From NCBI RefSeq assembly GCF_902167145.1, contig NC_050100.1, forward strand, positions 189,837,439-189,901,438: a stretch of 64,000 nt of DNA, written 5' to 3'. How positions within the stretch are numbered: the stretch's first letter is position 1; each line of letters starts with the position of its first letter. The position numbers and the translations under genes are program-made. Below, in pieces: positions 13,001-22,250 of the stretch. A model generated the notes under the pieces. That model was not told the origin of the DNA. It did no database searches and saw only the letters and a list, made by a program, of their open reading frames with translations. Source of the stretch: Zea mays (Eukaryota; Streptophyta; Magnoliopsida; Poales; Poaceae).

Positions 13001-15766
13001 TCCGCTTTTTTTCTGCACCATCACGACATTGGAGAGCCACGTGGGGTAAGCCACTGGCTCGATGAATTTAGCCTCCAGGAGGCGATGCACCTCCGCCTTG
13101 GCGGCCTCTGTCTTTTCGTCTGACATTTTGCGAAGCTTCTGCTTTTTGGGTCGCACCGAAGGGTCAATGCCCAAGCTGTGCTCAATTATGGCTCGGCTGA
13201 CTCCGACCAGATCGAGGGCAGACCAGGCGAAGACATCTTTATTCTTGGCTAGGCAGCAGAGAAGTTTCTCTTCTTCAAGTGAGGTGAGGTCTTCGCTGAT
13301 AGTTACTGTCTGCTTGGGTGTGGCCTGATCGAGGGGGACAGTCTTGGTCCCGTCTTGGCACTGCAACTGCGCCTTGTCGTGCTGCTTGTCGGTTGGGCTG
13401 GCCGGCGCAGGGACCTCGCGCTGGGTCGAGAGACAGTGTACGTTTCTCTGACCGGGCACGAAGTCCCGCTCAATGTTGCGCGCCGTCTGCTGGTTGCCGT
13501 AGACTGTGATGGCGCCTAGCGGGCCTGGTATCTTCATACATAGGTACAACCCGTGGATGGCAGCTTCGAACTTGTTGATGGAGCCCCGGCCCATGATGGC
13601 GTTGTATGGATATACCATGTCAACAATGTCGAAGGTTACTTGCTCACTTCGGGCATTGGGCGCTACACCGAAGGAGAGGGGCAACTCTATCTTGCCAACT
13701 GGAAAGGTGCCCTTGCCGCCGAAACCATACAACGGGTTGTCCGAAGGCTTCAGCAAGCTGTGGCTTATACCCATGCGGTCGAAGGCATGGAGGAAGATGA
13801 TGTCCGCCTGACTGCCGTTGTCGACTAGGACTTTGTGTAAGTCCCAGCCTGCCACGCTGCAATTGATGACCATAGCGTCGATGTGGGGGGCGCTGCGCAG
13901 GTCGACGTCTCGTGCGTCGAAGGTTAGCGGTATGTGGGACCACTTCGTCTGCACGACTGGGCCAGTGACGGCGACATGGTTGATGCTGCGGTAGTGGTCC
14001 CGCTTCTGCCGCTTGGTGTCGAAGTCAGTGCTAGACCCCCCTGTTATCATGTGAATGACTCCGCGATATGGCTGATCGGCGAAGTCTTCCTGCTTTGGGG
14101 CATGGGGGATGTTCTGATGTTGCTGGTGTGGTGGTGGGGGTGGAGGAGGTACGATTTGTACTTCCTGATGGTGTTGGTAAGCGTGGTGCGGTGGATGCGG
14201 AGCGGGAGCGTGAATATATGGTGGAGGGGGTGGCTGGTAATCATGCGCGACAATTCTGGGATTGTCGGCTGGCTGCGCCCACGCCATTCTGTCCCTGGTG
14301 GCCTTCGTCTCGGGGCAGTCTTTGGTCTGGTGGGCGCAGTCTTCGCCGTGGAAAAGGCAATAGAATCGGCGCGGCGGCTGTTGCGCCCGCCCTCGACCCC
14401 TGCCGCGAGTTCCGTTTCCGCGGCCCTGAGGGGGATATTCCTGGCGGCGAGGGGGATCAGCAGCAGGTTGTTGGTTGACGATGTTGTGCACTTGCTGTTG
14501 ACTGCGGCCGTCTCGACCGGAGTCTGGTTGCGGAGTCCTCGTCCAGGTGCGGCTGGACTGCGGGGCATCTTTGGGCTTCCGCTGTGACTCAACCTTGCGC
14601 TGGTGGAGCTCTTCGGATTTGGCATATTTTTCGAAGAGCTGATATAGCTCCTGCAAGCTCTTTGGTGGATCTCTGATACAATGGCTGTAGAGGACGCCAG
14701 CCCGAAGGCCATTGATGGCGTAGTGGATAGCGATCTGATCGTCGACAGATGGCAGCTGTGACTTGAGTGTTAAGAACTTGCGGTAATACTCACGCAGAGT
14801 CTCTTTTTCCAGCTGTTTGCAAAGCGAGAGCTCGGCCAAAGCGTCGGTGTCTGGACGGTAGCCTTGGAAGTTGAGGAGGAACTTGTCCCTGAGACTTCGC
14901 CACGAATCAATGGACAGCGGAGGCAATCTGGTGAACCAGGTGAGTGCTGGGCCCTCTAGTGCGATGATGAAAGACTTCGCCATTGTGGCGTCGTCTCCTC
15001 CGGCTGATGCAACGGCGACCTGATAACTCATGATGTACTGCGCCGGGTCGGTGCTGCCGTTGTACTTGGGGTATGCCCCCGCTCGAAAGTTAGCCGGCCA
15101 AGGCGTCACTTGTAGGTGTGGCGCCAGGGGACTTCGCTCGTCGAGGTAGTTGACCCCTTGGAATGGCGCGCCGTGCTGGGAGACGTAGTCATGCTGGGGG
15201 AAACGCGGGTTCTCCGGCTGCGCCCGGTGTTGCAGGGGTGGGCCATGCTGCCGGCCGAGGTGGCCTTCGCGCGTGTCCTCCGGTTGTGTGCGCTGTTGGA
15301 GGGGTGGCTCTTGCTGTAGACCGAGGTGGCCTTCGCGCTGCATCAGCGCGATCTCGCGCTCGAGGTCTTGGGCTTTCTGCTCCTCGTCGCGTATCATTTG
15401 CCGCACTTTGGCTAATGCGGACACACGCTGGCGCTTGGCCTCCAGTATCTCTTTCTGCCTCTGGAGATTGCAGTTCCTGAGGCGCAGGGCGCGCAGCTGC
15501 AGCTGTTCTTCTGTTGAGACGCCGAGGACCTCGCCGTCCTCGGTGAGGTCCGCGCCTTCCAGTGGGGCGAAGCCTGGGGGCGGCTGTGACTGTCCTTCGG
15601 TTCCGCAGGTGCGGAAGGTGTCGTCTTCGCCGGTGTGGGGAACATTGTCTTCAGTGGGCTCTTGGTGGGTGGATTGGGTGAGGACGAGGGCCTTGCCCTT
15701 TCTTGCGGCCAGCAGTGCTGCCTTCGCAGCCTCGTCAGCCTTGGGGTTAGCTCTCTTGGGTGCCAT
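10100..15766 (-). CDS. gag-pol: Gag-Pol polyprotein of element A (1888 aa, intact)
   Basis: One uninterrupted frame of 1888 codons. The start is the ATG at 15766 (MAPKRANPK). The open frame continues 37 codons upstream, but that part lies in the LTR and primer-binding region. Order: capsid domain (about 200-350), a Pro/Arg-rich linker, a zinc knuckle at about 470-484 (C-x2-H-x4-H-like, with the last Cys present), protease with LVDNGS at about 647-652, reverse transcriptase with YVDD at 1026-1029, RNase H, a second archaeal-type RNase H starting about 1310 (CDGAW, then NNIAEYEAVILGL), and integrase with an HHCC finger from about 1545 and the D-D-35-E triad at about 1615, 1675 and 1711. The dual RNase H marks the Tat lineage. 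It acts in cytoplasmic virus-like particles and in nuclear integration. With no break seen, this copy may be autonomous. Confidence 0.95.
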   Translation of the reverse strand: MAPKRANPKADEAAKAALLAARKGKALVLTQSTHQEPTEDNVPHTGEDDTFRTCGTEGQSQPPPGFAPLEGADLTEDGEVLGVSTEEQLQLRALRLRNCNLQRQKEILEAKRQRVSALAKVRQMIRDEEQKAQDLEREIALMQREGHLGLQQEPPLQQRTQPEDTREGHLGRQHGPPLQHRAQPENPRFPQHDYVSQHGAPFQGVNYLDERSPLAPHLQVTPWPANFRAGAYPKYNGSTDPAQYIMSYQVAVASAGGDDATMAKSFIIALEGPALTWFTRLPPLSIDSWRSLRDKFLLNFQGYRPDTDALAELSLCKQLEKETLREYYRKFLTLKSQLPSVDDQIAIHYAINGLRAGVLYSHCIRDPPKSLQELYQLFEKYAKSEELHQRKVESQRKPKDAPQSSRTWTRTPQPDSGRDGRSQQQVHNIVNQQPAADPPRRQEYPPQGRGNGTRGRGRGRAQQPPRRFYCLFHGEDCAHQTKDCPETKATRDRMAWAQPADNPRIVAHDYQPPPPPYIHAPAPHPPHHAYQHHQEVQIVPPPPPPPHQQHQNIPHAPKQEDFADQPYRGVIHMITGGSSTDFDTKRQKRDHYRSINHVAVTGPVVQTKWSHIPLTFDARDVDLRSAPHIDAMVINCSVAGWDLHKVLVDNGSQADIIFLHAFDRMGISHSLLKPSDNPLYGFGGKGTFPVGKIELPLSFGVAPNARSEQVTFDIVDMVYPYNAIMGRGSINKFEAAIHGLYLCMKIPGPLGAITVYGNQQTARNIERDFVPGQRNVHCLSTQREVPAPASPTDKQHDKAQLQCQDGTKTVPLDQATPKQTVTISEDLTSLEEEKLLCCLAKNKDVFAWSALDLVGVSRAIIEHSLGIDPSVRPKKQKLRKMSDEKTEAAKAEVHRLLEAKFIEPVAYPTWLSNVVMVQKKSGKWRMCIDFTSLNKACPKDNFPLPRIDKIVDSAAGCEVMSLLDCFSGYHQIYMKEEDKASTSFITPFGTYCFVRMPEGLKNAGSTFSRLTKTVLEGQVGRNIFTYVDDIVVASKNKEDHLADLAETFANMRDARLRLNPEKCVFGVRQGKILGYLVSRRGIEANPTKIQAIVDMSPPQSARDVQRLTGRMAALNRFISRSAERSLPFLKTLRGAKDFAWGPEQAAAFASLKQYLSELAILTSPDSSLPLLLYVATSPHAVSAALVQEQTVEGAVRQCPVYYVSEVLTPSKCNMTELEKIAYAVVMSSRKLRHYFEAFKVRVTSDRGLGELFRNPEASVRIAKWAAELSGYHICFEPRTAIKSQVLADFIVDWTGPVTQPDPSTEKVWTIHCDGAWCHAGAGVAAVVTSPAGVKHRYAARLSFALESDKCTNNIAEYEAVILGLRKLRALGVTTCIIKTDSKIVAGQVEKDYAAKDPALMQYLAAIRSLERQFKGFTLQHVDRAKNEEADALAKAAARGEPLPSDVFFHTIGTPAVRSPEGLQITNDSEGHRIVNLIMTEDWRAPITLFLQGYYHPADVGEAKRLRHRSRDFALVEGQLYKKGVSLPMLKCVTETEGMQILREVHSGTCGSHAGPRALAAKVIRQGFYWPAMICAANRVTRSCEACQKFSPRSGNPSQYTKLIAHTWPLQRWGLDIVGPLPTAQGNLKFAFVAVEYFTKWIEARAVSTITSKTAQKFFWQNIVCRFGVPSELTVDNGKQFDSQDFKDFCFSIGTKLAFASVYHPQSNGVVERANGKIFTAVKKMLLDERKGRWTDLLPEAVWALNTTECRATGFTPFRLLYGSEAMTPQEIKHGSPRTVPSAIPDVDEPTSKDLIDGDRVFALQALNKYQAQTKAWRDRAVIPREFNEGDLVLIRTARTESKGKLEPKWEGPFIVKSKASPSAYRLTTPNGEDLEHSWNVDNLRKFFV

Positions 15767-15788
15767 CGCGGGTGGTTTTGTCGTAGCA

Positions 15789-15806
15789 CGAACGGTGGGC
15801 GCCAAA
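15789..15806 (-). promoter_or_regulatory. primer-binding region of element A
   Basis: On the minus strand TTTGGCGCCCACCGTTCG follows the 5' LTR directly, the position of the tRNA primer site. Elements B and C start their internal regions the same way (TTGGCGCCCACC). The tRNA species was not determined. Confidence 0.65.
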
Positions 15807-16281
15807 TGTTGGAACTCGCTCTCAGCAGCAAGAAGGCCAACAAGGGTGAACGGTGGCGACAACAGGGTTACGTGCACGGGGGCGATAGCTCTGTTGATCT
15901 AGCCTCTCACGGGCACTGTGCGGGGGTATTTATAGGTATCTGAGAGGCCAGCGTCTTGTGTTAAGGACGCATGTGCCCTCAGACACCTATTTTATCCCCA
16001 GAATATTCCCATAAAGCAGGGTTACAGACCGTAATTACAAGTATTCCTTTACAAGTTAGGCCCGTAATACAGAGGCGGCCACGCGGGGCCCGTTACAATG
16101 GGCCAGATCGCACGTGGGCCTTGGGACTGAACGAGGACGCGCCGTGGTAGGACGTCGCCGCAGGCCTTCGTCAAAGTGCCGAGTCCTGCGAAGGGTGTCC
16201 CTGCCCGCTTTGTCTCTGTCGGACCAGCGGCTGCAGCGAAGGCCTCGAGCGAAGGGTGGCGTCTTTGCCTTCGCCCCAACA
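15807..16281 (-). repeat. 5' LTR of element A
   Basis: 475 bp, with one visible difference from the partner LTR at 4627-5101. It contains the minus-strand TATA box (CTATAAATACCCCC) near 15930, which is the presumed promoter of gag-pol. TSD ACTTC follows at 16282-16286. Confidence 0.92.
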
Positions 16282-16286
16282 ACTTC

Positions 16287-16850
16287 GCACCCGAGAAATT
16301 TTTGAGAGCAGCCAGTTTGGGCCAGCGGACCAAGCAAGCACCGGACATGCCGGTGGTGCCCAGTCTGGCCCAACTTATCCTCTTTTGTGCCAAACTTCTT
16401 CCCTTCTTTTTGGCTCAACTTGAGAAGTTCCCTAGCACTTAGATAAACATTTTTAGCAACTAAAACAATTGACTAAGTGCTAGAATCATACATTTGCAAC
16501 TTCATTTCAATAGGATTTGCAATATGTGCAAACTTAAGTCCAAAAAGTACTTTTCTCTACAAAATGAGTTAGAGCCCGAACACAAGTACTACAAACGTTG
16601 TAAAGGACCTATACAACAAATTTAGAAGTGTAAACCTCACACTTATACCATTTCTCATAGAATTGCATATTTAGGTCCATGTTTGTGCTCTTTTAGATTT
16701 GACATCTTCAATTTGCTCTTTATATACTCGTGCTCATGCTCATATAAAGATTGCAATTTCAAGGTGGTGCGTTGAGAATTTAATCACTAAAACACTTAGA
16801 AATGGCACAAGGACACATTTCCCTTTAATATGAACATCCAAACACCCCTT
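16287..16850 (-). repeat. copia-type LTR remnant, part 2
   Basis: Continuation of the remnant at 3834-4626 after the element A insertion. It holds another CACCGGACATGCCGGTG-type palindrome near 16342 and then AT-rich sequence. The outer end is not clear; 16850 is an estimate. Confidence 0.4.
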
Positions 16851-16978
16851 AGAGAGTCATCCTAAAAATATATCTATTAAAAAGACACTTTATTTTACAA
16901 TATTTTGTCTGGCGTATTCAAGTTGTCTACCTTTTTCTCTTTCAAGGTTTATAGAAAAGTATTGTAGAAAAAAATCTA

Positions 16979-17099
16979 GGGGATAGTTTGGAAACTTAAA
17001 TCTACTCTAGGATTCCCAAAGATTGAGAGAAAAATTAGGCTACTTTTCCTCTTAATCTCCAGAAATCCGCAAGGGGATTTAAGTTTTCAAACTAGCCCT
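16979..17099. mobile_element. 121-bp inverted-repeat element (MITE-like)
   Basis: Starts GGGGATAGTTTGGAAACTTA and ends TAAGTTTTCAAACTAGCCCT, terminal inverted repeats of about 24 bp with a few mismatches. No coding capacity. The target duplication is ambiguous, so the superfamily is not assigned. Confidence 0.55.
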
Positions 17100-18662
17100 A
17101 ACTCTATATTTATTGTATTGACTTAGATTTTAGGGAGTTTTTAGAGATACTCTAAGTTTTGATATAGAAAAACATGTGTTTTAGACTGCATGAAGTGAAA
17201 GCTAATAGCTAAACCACATTTCTTCTTTGATTTACATGTTTTGAAGGCTTTGACGTGTAGTCGCACTGCTTCTTCTCTTAGTGAAATGTGTAACAAACCA
17301 AAGTAAACTATTAACTTAGGAACAAGATGGCTAAATGCAAAATTACCTAATTTATCTGAACCACAAAAGTACTGATGAAAACTTTTTCGGTGCCATGGTT
17401 TGTCGCTCTTTGGAAGCAAGAGTATTTAGTCAACTCTATGTAACTGCCTATGAAGAGAAGTTTCTTTCTCATAGTGATAGAATTCAGTCACACGCACGCA
17501 CATATGCCTTGTAATTCTGATACTTTAACCACCTTACACCTGCTGGTCTAATCCTCGAAAATACCTTTTTCTTTACGTCTAAACATGAATTTTTCTTGTT
17601 ACCTCGACATCACAGGAAAACGTCAGAAACACTGCAGTAACTACTGTTGATACTACTTTGTTACTGCTCCCATACAAGTGAGTACGTTGTCCTTAGCCTT
17701 TATGTTATATGTCTCTTTGTTTTTTAAGTGCATTATGTTATTTGTTATTTGTTCACCTTCATACAATATAGCTGTTCATGTACATTTACTAAACAGAGGA
17801 CACAAATTCATATAAGAAGTTGTACACAAAACAAAGATAAAAGGAAAACAATGATACTAAATGGCGCCCTTGTGGTCTCCTCTGGCCTCGCTGGCTGCCT
17901 CCACGAGGTACCCACACACTTCTTCGAGGACGACTTTGAGCTCGAGGACCCGCCCACCTTCCAGGTCGCCTGCCCAATATGGCACCATATTTATTATACT
18001 GTTGGCCCATTGCAAACAATGATATTACATTCTGCTAGCAGAACTAAACATCATCATTATCATCCATGCCAGTAAAATCACGAGTAGGTGAATATGAGAT
18101 CTTATAGAGATATTTTTTGGATTAACAATCTTACTGTTCCTTACCTAACACAGTTTAGACTTGGACTGCAACAAGAATTGTTTGTACTAAATCTTGTAAT
18201 TGTAATGTGACAACCTATTTTGTTTTATTAGTTGTATTAGTTCCTTTTCCTCTTCTTTGCATTTAGATTCTGTAAACAAATACTTTTATTCGTCATAAGT
18301 GTTACAATGGGAAGACTATGTCATGGCTGGACAACCAAGAGAAGGTGGGTGCACCTAATGAAAAAATATATTTATATGATGCCATTTTTAGTTTACTATA
18401 ATGTCTGCTTTTCTAACAAATGAATCTAATGTTAACTTTTTTGGCTGACTTAACTGAAGGCAATAGCTCTAGAAAGTGTAATCACTTGATGCCATATAAT
18501 TCCTCGAGTTAGGCAATATAAGAAATGCATTCAGAGTTAGTAACGCTCACAAGAGCCAGGATTCTCTCTCGTGAATTTAACCAAAGGAAACAATATTTCT
18601 TTGGCAAATGTACATGTTGATGATGGAAGAAGAAGGTCCATGAACTGAGATCTGCAGTGTCT
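17100..18662. other. unassigned AT-rich sequence with exon-like bits
   Basis: No gene can be called. Two short stretches look exon-like. One is 17616-17680, after CACAG and before GTGAGT, reading ENVRNTAVTTVDTTLLLLPY. The other is a GC-rich island at about 17858-17985 inside an AT-rich 115-codon frame (17728-18075). Either could be a remnant of a low-copy gene, but I recognise neither. The same low-copy context resumes at 24996 after element E. Confidence 0.3.
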
Positions 18663-18668
18663 ACTTAC

Positions 18669-20060
18669 TGTAAGGAAAATGGACCCCGGGCCATTTGGCT
18701 AATTGAGTTTTGGTGTTTGATGAACAACACAATCCGTGAACTAATAAGTTTTCTAGTGTTTGTGTTTGTAGTTCACAGGATGCGAAGAGAATTGGACCAA
18801 GGCAATGAGGATGCAACACCTCAAAAGAAGACATAAAAAGATGCATAGGAGTCCAATACTCAAGAACAAAGAAGCCCGAAGAAATCAGCGAAGAAATCCA
18901 AGATAAGGGCTGTCAGCCAGCGCCTGGTGGCGCACCGGACATTGGTGTCCGGTGTGCACCGGACAGTCTGCGCAGAGAGGCCGCAGATAGGCGCTCTCTG
19001 GCTGTAGCACCGGACTGTCCGGTGTGCACCGGACTGTCCGGTGTGCCAACGGGCAGACGGCAACGGTCGGATCCAACGGTCGACTGCTACAGGCGCCAAC
19101 GGTCGGCTGACGTGGCGTGCACCGGACATCTACTGTGCAGTGTCCGGTGGTGCACCGGACTGTCCGGTGCACCCGACGACAGAAAGCTGCTGCTTTCTGT
19201 CCAACGGCTAGTTGAGGGTGTGGAGGCTATAAATACCACCCCAACCGGCCATTCTCAAGTGTGAGAGCCCAAGCAACATACCAAGGCATATAGTGCACAT
19301 TTCCAAGAGCTCAAACACCCAAGTGCTTAATAGAATCACTCGGTGATTAGCGTAGGTGCTTTGCGAAGTGCTTAGTTTAGTTAGACCGCTTTAGCGCTTG
19401 CTCTAGGTGAATCCTAGTTAGTTGAGTGAGTTTTGTAAAACCACACAACCCCTCGGCTCTTGCGTGAGTCGTTGTAATTGTACCGAGTGGGGCGGGAGTC
19501 TTGCGAGACCGTGACAACCGCGTTTGTGTCACGACCGCCACCGTGTACCGGAGGGAACGAGGCCCGCAGCGTTTCGGCCGGAAGCTCGATAGTGGAGACG
19601 GCGGGGAGCGTCCGAGAGGAGCCAGAAGCGGAGCACCACTTGCGTGTGGAGAAGGCCCGCGGCTCTCTACGGAGTTACTCGACCGTGGTGCTTGGCCCTC
19701 GCGTGGGCTTCCCTTTGCGTAGGGGCACCAACGAGGATTAGTCGGAACCTTGCGTGGTTCCGGATACCTCGGTAAAAATACCGGCGTCATCCACGAGAGT
19801 TTGCTTCTCTACTTAGCTCTTTACATTCCGCATTTATATTAAGCATTTAAGTTTCAATCTTGTAGTCATACTTATCTAGTGTAGATTGAAACTTAGCCTT
19901 TGCGGTAGAGATAGCAACACTTAGACAAAACCTAGTTTGCACATTCCAGTTTTGATTATTTGCATAGGTTTTGCTCTAGGGATTTAATTATGGCCTAGTT
20001 TAGTAAAAGTTTTAGAAGTCCTAATTCACCCCCCCTCTTAGGCGTCACCCGTTTCCTACA
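18669..20060 (+). repeat. 5' LTR of element E
   Basis: 1392 bp. A cluster of CACCGGAC/GTCCGGTG palindromes (about 18930-19170) lies upstream of the TATA box TATAAATA at 19228-19235. It is 61 bp longer than the 3' LTR, because a 19-bp palindrome unit and a 43-bp segment are missing from that copy, which has one extra C. Confidence 0.92.
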
Positions 20061-20062
20061 AG

Positions 20063-20074
20063 TGGTATCAGAGC
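20063..20074 (+). promoter_or_regulatory. primer-binding site (initiator Met-tRNA) of element E
   Basis: TGGTATCAGAGC begins two bases after the 5' LTR. It is the standard plant copia primer site, complementary to the 3' end of initiator Met-tRNA. Confidence 0.9.
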
Positions 20075-20141
20075 CTGGTTTGGCTCATTTGAAACGCTTT
20101 AGCTTCACCGCTAAAAGAGCCGACGCTTTTTAGAGGAAGGG

Positions 20142-22250
20142 ATGGATACCCATAGGCCACCACACTTCGACGACACTAACTTCCCATATTATAGTGCTAG
20201 AATGGCTTGTTACCTAGAGGCCGTTGATCTAGGTGTTTGGAGAGTCACTCGTGACGGGATGAAACCCCCCAAGAATCCCGAGAAACCCACCACGAGTGAG
20301 GAAAAAGAAATCCATTTAAATGCTAGAGCCAAAAATTGCTTGTATGAATCTCTTAGCATGGATATTTTCAATCAAGTATTTACCCTGAAAACTGCTAATG
20401 AGATTTGGCTAAAATTGCATGAGCTCCATGACGGCACATCCAATGTCCGTGAGCAAAAACATTGCCTAGTCTTAAATGAGTATAATTCTTTTGCTATGAA
20501 AGATGATGAGCTTGTTAGAGACATGTATTCTCGTTTGAATCTAATTATCAATGAGATCAATTCGATTGGCATTAAAAAGCTGGGTGATGCGGACATTGTG
20601 AGGAAGATTATCTCCCTGCTACCACAACAAAGATATGGGAGCATCATCACCATCCTTCACAACATGGAGGACTTGAGCAACATGACCCCGACCATCGTGA
20701 TTGGGAAAATCGCGGCTTTTGAGATGTCGCGAAAAATGAGTCGGGGAGAGGAGCCAACTTCCTCAAGACCATATGCTTTTGCATGTGATGAAAGGAAGGG
20801 CAAAAAGAAGGCTCCCACTCCAAGTTCCTCAAGCGAAGAAGAGGAAGAAGAAGAAGAAAGTGATGATGATGAAGATAATCAACCATGCACATCATCCTCC
20901 GAGGACGAAGAAACAATCCGACGCGTCGGAAAGGTAATGAGGATGATCCGCAAGATTAATCTAATGGGTGTGCCCCTGCAGGTCGAGGATCTTCTCTTTA
21001 ACATTGACAGGAAAAAGCAAAGGAAGAGAGGATGCTTCGCATGTGGGGAGAAGGGCCACTTCAGGGACAACTGTCCAAATATGGCCAAACCCAAAAAGGA
21101 GAGGAGCAAAGGCAAGGCGCTAACAAGTGTTAGAACTTGGGATGATTCTTCAAGTGAAGATGAACCTCCAAGGACGCGCAGCCACCGATCCTCATCACGC
21201 TCATCACGGTCATCACACAAATGCCTTATGGCAAGAGGTAACAAAAGCATTCCATCCTCTAGTGATGAAAGTAGTAGTGATGATGAAGGTGAGGGAAAGC
21301 CCTCTGTAGATGAGCTTGCGGAAGCCGTAGAATTTTTTCAGGATGTTTGCACTAAGCAAAAAGCTCAACTTAAAACTTTGAAAAATAAGTTGGTTAGCTC
21401 TCAAAATGATTACAAAGGTTTGCTTGAAAAATTTGAAACTTTTGCAAACTTAAATAGTGAGCTATCAACTAAAATTGAGCTATTAGAATCTAGTGCTCCA
21501 TCCACTGCTACCGATGATAGCCTTATTAAAAAGAATGAAAAACTGAAAGCTAAGTTAGCTAGCTCCCAAGAAGCTATTAAAAATTTGCTAGAGAAAATGG
21601 AAATTCTTAGCATTCACAATAATGAGCTAACTACTAAGCTAGAAAACATTGGTAGCACCCCAGCAACATCTTTAGTTGAAATACCTGAAATAATTAAGAA
21701 AGATGCTTCTACTTCCTGCTTTGATTTAATTGATGATTCTAACCCCTGCAACCAAGTCGTTGTTGAGAATATTGTTGTAGAGACATGTTCGGATGAGGTT
21801 GCAAAGGAAAATGAACAATTAAAGCAAGAAGTGGCTCGCCTTGGCAAGGCTTTGTATGAAAAGAAAGGCAAAGCCAAACAAATCCGACCTCCACAGGATA
21901 ACACCACTGCGGGAGTGAACAAGCCTGTAGAGGGAGAAACTGTGATTTGTAGGCTATGCCACATGGAAGGCCACAAGTCTTTCCAATGCAAGGCGATGAC
22001 CGGGGATAAACAAAGGCAAAAGCTCAAGCAAAAGCCATCAAGCAAAATCTCCAACACCTACATCAAAAGGGTGAACAAAAAGGATGCTACACCATATTTG
22101 ATCAAGAAGAAAAAGAATGGAAAGGTGATAGCAATCAAGGCCAACAAGCAAGCCAACAAAGGAAAAGGGGCCAAACGCATCTGGGTGCCAAAGGAGATAA
22201 TTTCAACCATGAAAAGCACCAAGAAGGTTTGGATCCCGAAAGGGAAGTGA
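20142..22250 (+). CDS. gag: Gag protein of element E (702 aa)
   Basis: Uninterrupted frame starting MDTHRPPHFDDTNFPYYSAR, the usual N-terminus of Ji/Opie-type Gag. The first 220 residues are the copia capsid domain (UBN2-like). An acidic Ser/Glu run follows at about 230-250, then a CCHC zinc knuckle at about 298 (CFACGEKGHFRDNC), a Ser-rich basic segment, a coiled coil at about 390-590 and a second knuckle at about 603 (CRLCHMEGHKSFQC). The tail is Lys-rich and ends IWVPKEI...VWIPKGK. In autonomous relatives protease follows; here the frame stops and no pol is found. Expected role: particle assembly and RNA packaging, possibly for a helper element. Confidence 0.88.
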   Translation: MDTHRPPHFDDTNFPYYSARMACYLEAVDLGVWRVTRDGMKPPKNPEKPTTSEEKEIHLNARAKNCLYESLSMDIFNQVFTLKTANEIWLKLHELHDGTSNVREQKHCLVLNEYNSFAMKDDELVRDMYSRLNLIINEINSIGIKKLGDADIVRKIISLLPQQRYGSIITILHNMEDLSNMTPTIVIGKIAAFEMSRKMSRGEEPTSSRPYAFACDERKGKKKAPTPSSSSEEEEEEEESDDDEDNQPCTSSSEDEETIRRVGKVMRMIRKINLMGVPLQVEDLLFNIDRKKQRKRGCFACGEKGHFRDNCPNMAKPKKERSKGKALTSVRTWDDSSSEDEPPRTRSHRSSSRSSRSSHKCLMARGNKSIPSSSDESSSDDEGEGKPSVDELAEAVEFFQDVCTKQKAQLKTLKNKLVSSQNDYKGLLEKFETFANLNSELSTKIELLESSAPSTATDDSLIKKNEKLKAKLASSQEAIKNLLEKMEILSIHNNELTTKLENIGSTPATSLVEIPEIIKKDASTSCFDLIDDSNPCNQVVVENIVVETCSDEVAKENEQLKQEVARLGKALYEKKGKAKQIRPPQDNTTAGVNKPVEGETVICRLCHMEGHKSFQCKAMTGDKQRQKLKQKPSSKISNTYIKRVNKKDATPYLIKKKKNGKVIAIKANKQANKGKGAKRIWVPKEIISTMKSTKKVWIPKGK

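Larger units (their letters stand above)
4627..16281 (-). mobile_element. element A: full-length Tat-lineage Ty3/gypsy LTR retrotransposon
   Basis: An 11,655-bp element with 475-bp LTRs at both ends (TGTTGG...CCAACA). The 5-bp duplication ACTTC lies at 4622-4626 and 16282-16286. Sense orientation is minus: the 5' LTR is at 15807-16281, then the primer-binding region, gag-pol (15766 down to 10100), a tandem array (9290-9870), an antisense spliced gene on the plus strand (5469-9143) and the 3' LTR at 4627-5101. By eye the LTRs differ at one site (near 4898 against 16078), which means a very recent insertion. Tat membership rests on the two successive RNase H domains and the downstream antisense ORF. 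The maize family name was not established. Element B is a second copy of the same family. Confidence 0.93.

Noticed and set aside
15767..15877. Longer N-terminus of element A Gag-Pol
   Set aside because: The extra 37 codons lie in the LTR and primer-binding region; the MAPK start gives equal lengths in A and B.
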